A stretch of DNA of 10,097 nt from the NCBI GenBank assembly GCA_013138675.1, contig WTCH01000237.1, positions 1 through 10,097 of the forward strand. The letters run 5' to 3'. Of the stretch, positions 6,046 through 10,097 are shown piece after piece (the first letter of the stretch is position 1; each line of letters begins with the position of its first letter). Source of the DNA: Woeseiaceae bacterium (GTDB taxonomy: Bacteria; Pseudomonadota; Gammaproteobacteria; Steroidobacterales; Woeseiaceae). The notes under the pieces were generated by a model. It saw only the letters and a program-made list of their open reading frames with translations. It was not told the origin of the DNA and did no database searches. A program made the translations under genes and the position numbers.

Positions 6046-7332
6046 TCAGTGTTTGTTGACGGCGTCTTCGTCGTCGCTGCCGACCTCGATCATTGTCCGC
6101 GGCACGGGATCGAGTGTTTCGAGTTTTTCCATTTCCTTCTTCTCGTGAACGCCAAGTTCAACGAATTTGCGAGCGCCCGGCAAGACGTTGCGCTCAAGTG
6201 AGCCGACGGCCTTGTTGTAGTGCTCGACACTGCGGGCCAATTGCCGACCCATCGTGTTCATGTGGCCCACAAAGGAGGCCAGGCGGCCGTAGAGGTCTTC
6301 TGCCAGCGTGCGAATTTCGCGGGCGTTTTCGGCAAGGGACAGCTGCCGCCAACCGTAGGCGACGGCTTTTAACAGTGCCACAAAGCTTGTTGGCGTCGCC
6401 AGGATGATTTGTTTTGAAAGCGCGTACTCGATCAGGTCGGGTTTTTCATTAAGTGCAGCGCTCAGGAACTGGTCGCCCGGAATGAACAGGATAACGAACT
6501 CCGGGCTTTCCTCGAACTGGTCCCAATAGGCTTTCGACGCGAGCATGCGGATGTGTGTGTGAACGTTCTTGGCGTGTCGTTCAAGGCCGAGCTTTCGCTG
6601 GGCATCGTCCTTGGCCTCGACAGCCTCCAGGTAGGCGTCTAACGGCGTTTTCACGTCAACGACAAGCTCACGGCGGTCCGGCATACGAACGACCATGTCA
6701 GGCCGAATGATCTGGCCTTCGCCGACCGTGTGAACTTGCTCCTGGAAGTCACAGTGCTCAACCATGCCGGCAAGTTCGACAAGGCGCCGCAGCGTGATTT
6801 CTCCCCAGCGACCGCGGACCTCGGGTCGGCGCAGAGCATTGACGAGATTCTGTGTCTCCTGCTTGAGAGATTTCTGGCTGCTGTGCATTTCCTCGAGCTG
6901 CGACTTGATGCTGCCATAAGCCTCGCTGCGTGATTTCTCGAGTTCGGAAATCTGCTTCTGCGAGGCATCCAGCGCTTCGCGAATCGGCTTAACGAGCGCC
7001 TCGACAGCTTTCTCGCGCTCACTGAGTTCGCGTTTGGCTTTCTCCTGCTGCGTGCCGAGGTTCTGTTCGGCAAGTTGCAGGAAAGTTTCGCTGTTTGATT
7101 TCAGGGACTGGTTGGCAAGTTCGGAAAAGGCGCGTGTCAGTTGTGCGTTGGCAGCCTCAAAGGCGATTTCCCGCTCCTTCTGAATGGACTCCTGGTTCTT
7201 TATCTGCGCCTCCATGGCGTGCTGTCGGCGGCGATAAAAAGTCCAGCTGATCAGAGCGCCCAGCAGCAGGCCCAGGCCAAGGGCCGGAAGCCCGTATTCG
7301 AGCAACAGCGGGTCAATCGTGATCGAGTTCAT
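6046..7332 (-). CDS. rmuC: DNA recombination protein RmuC
   Basis: This 428-residue protein of the RmuC family limits recombination between inverted repeats in E. coli and has a predicted PD-(D/E)xK nuclease fold. A membrane anchor lies at about 13-33 (GLPALGLGLLLGALISW). A long coiled coil of about 35-165 follows, rich in Glu, Lys and Gln. The conserved RmuC domain starts near 168 with RRPEVRGRWGEITLRRL. Candidate catalytic residues are D212 in RPDMVV and D226-V-K228 in VVDVKTPLDAYLEA. Further conserved parts include FVILFIPGDQFLSAAL and ATPTSFVALLKAVAYGWRQ. The ATG overlaps the TGA of the upstream phosphatase gene by one base (TGATG). It is somewhat shorter than E. coli RmuC (475). It sits between the phosphatase gene and yciK. 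Confidence 0.95.
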   Translation of the reverse strand: MNSITIDPLLLEYGLPALGLGLLLGALISWTFYRRRQHAMEAQIKNQESIQKEREIAFEAANAQLTRAFSELANQSLKSNSETFLQLAEQNLGTQQEKAKRELSEREKAVEALVKPIREALDASQKQISELEKSRSEAYGSIKSQLEEMHSSQKSLKQETQNLVNALRRPEVRGRWGEITLRRLVELAGMVEHCDFQEQVHTVGEGQIIRPDMVVRMPDRRELVVDVKTPLDAYLEAVEAKDDAQRKLGLERHAKNVHTHIRMLASKAYWDQFEESPEFVILFIPGDQFLSAALNEKPDLIEYALSKQIILATPTSFVALLKAVAYGWRQLSLAENAREIRTLAEDLYGRLASFVGHMNTMGRQLARSVEHYNKAVGSLERNVLPGARKFVELGVHEKKEMEKLETLDPVPRTMIEVGSDDEDAVNKH

Positions 7333-8000
7333 CAGGTGTGCAGATTAACCGCTTTGAGCACGATTTGGGCAAGTTCTTGGGTGTCGTTCGCGATCACGTC
7401 GGCACCCCAGCTAGCCGAGCTGTCTCCAGGCGCGATGTAGCCGTACGCTGCCGCAATAGTACCCATCCCTGCGGCACGTCCTGCATCGATGTCGCGAGAA
7501 GAATCACCCACGTAGAGGGTCCGGGCAGCATCGATTGCCGCAAGTTGGCAGGCATGGAGTAACGGGGCGGGGTCCGGCTTTCGCTGCGGCAGGGTGTCGC
7601 CACTGACGCTGCAGGCAACTCGCTGATCCAGCCCAAGAGCCACCAGAAGCGGGTCAGTGAGGTGTTGTGGTTTGTTGGTTACAACGCCCCAGGGAAGTCC
7701 GTCGCTGTCCAGACGATCCACTAACGTTTCCAATCCGGCAAAAACCGCAGAGTGCACGCAAAGTTGCTCGGCGTAGCGCTCGAGAAACGCCAGGCGCAGT
7801 GTCTCAATTGCCTCATCATCGCGACCCGGGAAACCAAGCCGCAGGAGACCGACGGCGCCGTTGGACACATACGAGCGGCCCTCGTGATAGCCGACGGGTT
7901 CGAGCCCATGGTCCTGTTGCAGCGACTGCAGGACCGCAACCATATCGGGTGCGGTGTCCACGAGCGTTCCATCCAGATCAAACAGGACCGCGTTGTACAT
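7332..8000 (-). CDS. mupP: HAD phosphatase, probably N-acetylmuramic acid 6-phosphate phosphatase MupP
   Basis: This 222-residue HAD hydrolase resembles phosphoglycolate phosphatase but is better read as MupP, which removes phosphate from MurNAc-6P in the AmgK-MurU peptidoglycan recycling route of Pseudomonas. The HAD motifs are complete: nucleophile D8 and acid D10 in FDLDGTLVDTAPD, T108 in WGVVTNKP, K141 in RKPDP, and D166 and D170 in VGDSSRD. The MupP reading rests on position (directly after ubiG, in the same cluster as yciK, as in Pseudomonas) and on stretches I recall from MupP: LRLAFLERY at 68-76, YGYI at 186-189 and WGADV at 198-202. ATG 8000 fits the family start, with AGG four bases upstream. 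A TTG at 8021 would add seven residues and cannot be ruled out. Phosphoglycolate phosphatase (gph) is the main alternative. Its stop overlaps the rmuC start. Confidence 0.75.
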   Translation of the reverse strand: MYNAVLFDLDGTLVDTAPDMVAVLQSLQQDHGLEPVGYHEGRSYVSNGAVGLLRLGFPGRDDEAIETLRLAFLERYAEQLCVHSAVFAGLETLVDRLDSDGLPWGVVTNKPQHLTDPLLVALGLDQRVACSVSGDTLPQRKPDPAPLLHACQLAAIDAARTLYVGDSSRDIDAGRAAGMGTIAAAYGYIAPGDSSASWGADVIANDTQELAQIVLKAVNLHT

Positions 8001-8025
8001 GGCACCTGGAAAAGAACTCAAAAGC

Positions 8026-8742
8026 CTATCCAGCCTCAGGTCGCTGGAAGTACATCAGGTAGTTCACATCAACATTAGGTCCGAGCGAATATTCGCGTGT
8101 AAGTGGGTTGTACTGCATGCCAATGCTTGACCGCAGTGCAAGATTCGCTGGGCGGGCCCACGACTCGAGTTCCGACGGGCGGATGAACTTCTGGTATTCG
8201 TGTGTCCCGGCGGGGAGCAGTCTGAGCACATACTCCGCTCCGACGATCGCAAAAAGAAACGACTTTGGGTTTCTGTTGATAGTCGAGAAAAACACGTGGC
8301 CACCGGGCCGCACGAGTTTTGCGACAGACGCAATCACTCCGGACGGCGAGGGTACGTGTTCGAGCATCTCGAGGCAGGTCACTACGTCAAACTCGCCGGG
8401 GTGTCGGGCGGCCATCTCCTCAGCCGTAGCCTGCTGATAGTCAACTTCTGCACCGGATTCCACCAGGTGGAGGCGCGCAACGTTCAGAGGCCCCTTTGCC
8501 ATATCCACGCCAGTGACAGTAGCACCTGCCTGCGCCATTGATTCCGCCAGGATGCCACCACCGCAGCCCACATCAAGCGCGCGGCAACCGTCCAGGTCGA
8601 CGTGTTGGCGCACCCAGTCCAGGCGCAGCGGGTTGATCTCATGCAGGGACCGGAATTCGCCGTCCGGATCCCACCAGCGGGAGGCCAGGGCATCGAACTT
8701 GGCAACTTCCGCTGCATCGACATTTTGACGGGTTGTGGACAT
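8026..8742 (-). CDS. ubiG: Ubiquinone biosynthesis O-methyltransferase UbiG
   Basis: This 238-residue S-adenosylmethionine-dependent enzyme carries out both O-methylations in ubiquinone synthesis; E. coli UbiG has 240 residues. The N-terminus NVDAAEVAKFDALASRWWD (7-25) and INPLRLDW (36-43) are UbiG signatures. The SAM-binding motif LDVGCGGGILAESMA is at 56-70, with the acidic ribose-binding residue D80 in VTGVD. Further matches are VVTCLEMLEHVPSP, PGGHVFFSTINRNPKSF and GPNVDVNY near the end. ATG 8742 was chosen over an extension to 8826 because GGAG lies nine bases upstream and a promoter occupies the extension. It is first in the operon with mupP, rmuC and yciK, and diverges from gyrA. Confidence 0.96.
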   Translation of the reverse strand: MSTTRQNVDAAEVAKFDALASRWWDPDGEFRSLHEINPLRLDWVRQHVDLDGCRALDVGCGGGILAESMAQAGATVTGVDMAKGPLNVARLHLVESGAEVDYQQATAEEMAARHPGEFDVVTCLEMLEHVPSPSGVIASVAKLVRPGGHVFFSTINRNPKSFLFAIVGAEYVLRLLPAGTHEYQKFIRPSELESWARPANLALRSSIGMQYNPLTREYSLGPNVDVNYLMYFQRPEAG

Positions 8743-8767
8743 TGTGACGGGCTCCAGGACAGTGCGC

Positions 8768-8796
8768 AGTATACCGCCAGCAAAGCCCAGTGCCAG
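8768..8796 (-). promoter_or_regulatory. Sigma-70 type promoter of the ubiG operon
   Basis: On the - strand, CTGGCA (plus-strand 8791-8796, four of six matches to the -35 consensus) and TATACT (8768-8773, five of six matches to the -10 consensus) are separated by exactly 17 bases. Transcription would start near 8761, giving a short leader of about 20 bases that includes the GGAG ribosome binding site of ubiG. Confidence 0.6.
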
Positions 8797-8832
8797 CGCG
8801 GTTTTCAGCCCTTCCGAATCGGTCAAAAACAG

Positions 8833-8861
8833 TGCTGTTTCGGCCTCTCCTGTGGTACAAT
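8833..8861 (+). promoter_or_regulatory. Extended -10 promoter of gyrA
   Basis: TACAAT at 8856-8861 is preceded by TG and one base (TGG at 8853-8855), the extended -10 arrangement. The -35 position 17 bases upstream (TGCTGT, 8833-8838) is poor, as is common with extended -10 promoters. Transcription would start near 8868 and leave a leader of about 130 bases before gyrA. A stem-loop is possible at the very start of that leader (8865-8902). Confidence 0.55.
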
Positions 8862-8999
8862 TTAGGCCTTGAAACGGAGCTCGAATTTGCCCGTTTTGAG
8901 CCAGGTCAATTCAATAGATTTTTCCTATTAATATCCAGAGATTTTCGCGTAGTTAGATTCCGCTCCTTGACCGGGATCGCGCTCAGATTGTGAGTTTTT

Positions 9000-10097
9000 A
9001 TGGCTGAATTTGCACATGAATTGTTGTCGGTAAGCCTCGAAGAGGAGATGCAGCAGTCCTATCTCGATTACGCAATGAGCGTCATCGTAGGGCGTGCTCT
9101 TCCGGACGTCCGGGATGGGCTCAAGCCCGTCCACCGGCGTGTGCTTTACGCCATGCGCGAACTCGGTAACGACTATAACAAGGCATACAAGAAATCAGCC
9201 CGCGTCGTTGGTGATGTTATCGGTAAATACCATCCGCACGGCGACTCAGCTGTATACGACACCATCGTTCGCATGGCCCAGCCATTCTCGATGCGGGCGT
9301 TGCTGGTGGATGGTCAGGGTAACTTCGGTTCGGTGGATGGCGATGCGCCGGCGGCGATGCGATACACCGAAGTACGGATGTCGAAAATTGCGCACGAACT
9401 CCTTGCCGATATCGAAAAGGAAACCGTAGATTTTACCGAGAACTACGACGGGTCAGAGTCCGAGCCGTCGGTCATGCCGACAAGGCTCCCGAACCTGTTG
9501 GTCAATGGCTCATCGGGTATCGCTGTTGGTATGGCGACCAATATTCCGCCGCACAATCTCAATGAGGTCGTTGCCGCCGCACTGGCAGTGATTGATAACC
9601 CGGCGATCGATATTCCGGAACTCATGGAGCACATCCCGGGCCCCGATTTCCCGACGGCCGGCATCATTAATGGCGCTGCAGGGATCTATTCGGCCTATCG
9701 GACCGGACGCGGCCGGGTACATATCCGGGCTCGCACCCATGTTGAGCCGTTCGGAAAGCAGAGTCGTGAAGCAATTATCGTCACGGAACTGCCGTACCAG
9801 GTTAACAAGGCGAGACTCATCGAGAAGATCGCCGAACTCGTACGTGACAAGCGGATTGAGGGCATCAGTGAGCTGCGCGACGAGTCCGATAAAGATGGTA
9901 TGCGCGTCGCCATCGAACTGCGCAAGGGCGAGGTCAGCGATGTCGTCCTGAATAATCTCTACAAGCAAACGCCGATGCAAAGCGTCTTCGGCATCAATAT
10001 GGTCGCCCTGCACGAAGGCCAACCCAAGCTCATGAACCTGAAGCAGGTTCTGGAAGCCTTCCTCGCACATCGTCGCGAGGTCGTTACCCGACGCACG
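9000..10097 (+). CDS. gyrA: DNA gyrase subunit A, N-terminal part (runs off the window)
   Basis: The first 366 codons of DNA gyrase subunit A, the cleavage-religation subunit of the type IIA topoisomerase that introduces negative supercoils; the full protein is usually about 850-900 residues. The visible part covers the winged-helix and tower regions. SYLDYAMSVIVGRALPDVRD (20-39) is unmistakable. The catalytic tyrosine is Y122 in AAMRYTE. The quinolone-resistance region keeps the susceptible-type residues A67, G81, S83, A84, D87 and Q106 with the same numbering as E. coli. GyrA rather than ParC is indicated by the N-terminus and by LLVDGQGNFGSVDGD. ATG is at 9000-9002, with a modest TGAG five bases upstream. 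It lies divergent from ubiG; no stop codon is met before the window ends. Confidence 0.97.
   Translation, partial: MAEFAHELLSVSLEEEMQQSYLDYAMSVIVGRALPDVRDGLKPVHRRVLYAMRELGNDYNKAYKKSARVVGDVIGKYHPHGDSAVYDTIVRMAQPFSMRALLVDGQGNFGSVDGDAPAAMRYTEVRMSKIAHELLADIEKETVDFTENYDGSESEPSVMPTRLPNLLVNGSSGIAVGMATNIPPHNLNEVVAAALAVIDNPAIDIPELMEHIPGPDFPTAGIINGAAGIYSAYRTGRGRVHIRARTHVEPFGKQSREAIIVTELPYQVNKARLIEKIAELVRDKRIEGISELRDESDKDGMRVAIELRKGEVSDVVLNNLYKQTPMQSVFGINMVALHEGQPKLMNLKQVLEAFLAHRREVVTRRT

Noticed and set aside
8743..8826. N-terminal extension of ubiG by 28 residues
   Set aside because: It begins at a TTG without a binding site, covers a good promoter, and UbiG proteins start near the ATG at 8742.
1..10097. 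Mobile elements, prophage, CRISPR, toxin-antitoxin or defence genes
   Set aside because: No transposase, integrase, repeat-spacer pattern or defence protein was recognised; every sizeable coding stretch belongs to a known core family.

Overview
The window is an ordinary stretch of core chromosome from a gammaproteobacterium. Evidence for this is the gene set (yciB, bolA, yciO, scpA-scpB-rluB, yciK, rmuC, ubiG, gyrA), the high similarity of the proteins to Escherichia coli and Pseudomonas members of each family, and ubiG, which implies a ubiquinone respirer. It has scpAB, so it is not an enterobacterium of the MukBEF type. GC content is moderately high by eye (mid-50s percent) and uniform. The genus cannot be named from the sequence; a free-living or marine member of the Chromatiales/Xanthomonadales/Woeseiaceae side is a guess. 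I saw no mobile element, phage gene, CRISPR array, tRNA or rRNA.

Layout, left to right. Positions 1-306 carry no complete gene: possibly the last five codons of a + strand gene, a + strand terminator, and two - strand terminators separated by about 140 bases with no visible gene. Positions 307-1985 hold a - strand operon in the order yciB, bolA, periplasmic parvulin PPIase, which ends at the terminator near 258-277. An 87-base divergent region separates it from yciO (+), which seems to be transcribed as a leaderless mRNA. Then come scpA, scpB and rluB (+), tightly coupled, giving the kleisin and winged-helix partners of SMC plus a 23S rRNA pseudouridine synthase. rluB converges with a second - strand operon (ubiG, mupP-like phosphatase, rmuC, yciK; read from 8742 down to 5280) with only 27 bases between the stops. 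A 257-base divergent region with promoters facing both ways leads to gyrA (+), which runs off the right edge after 366 codons.

The genes are mostly housekeeping: envelope and septation (YciB, PPIase), iron-sulfur or stress handling (BolA), chromosome organisation (ScpA, ScpB, GyrA), rRNA modification (RluB), ubiquinone synthesis (UbiG), cell-wall recycling if the HAD phosphatase is MupP, and genome maintenance (RmuC). Several starts are not ATG: GTG for bolA, yciO and rluB, and TTG for yciK.

I did not find a new biological system. The points most worth a second look are the MupP identity of a gene likely to be labelled phosphoglycolate phosphatase, the apparent leaderless yciO transcript, an orphan terminator that may end a small RNA, and the structured gyrA leader.
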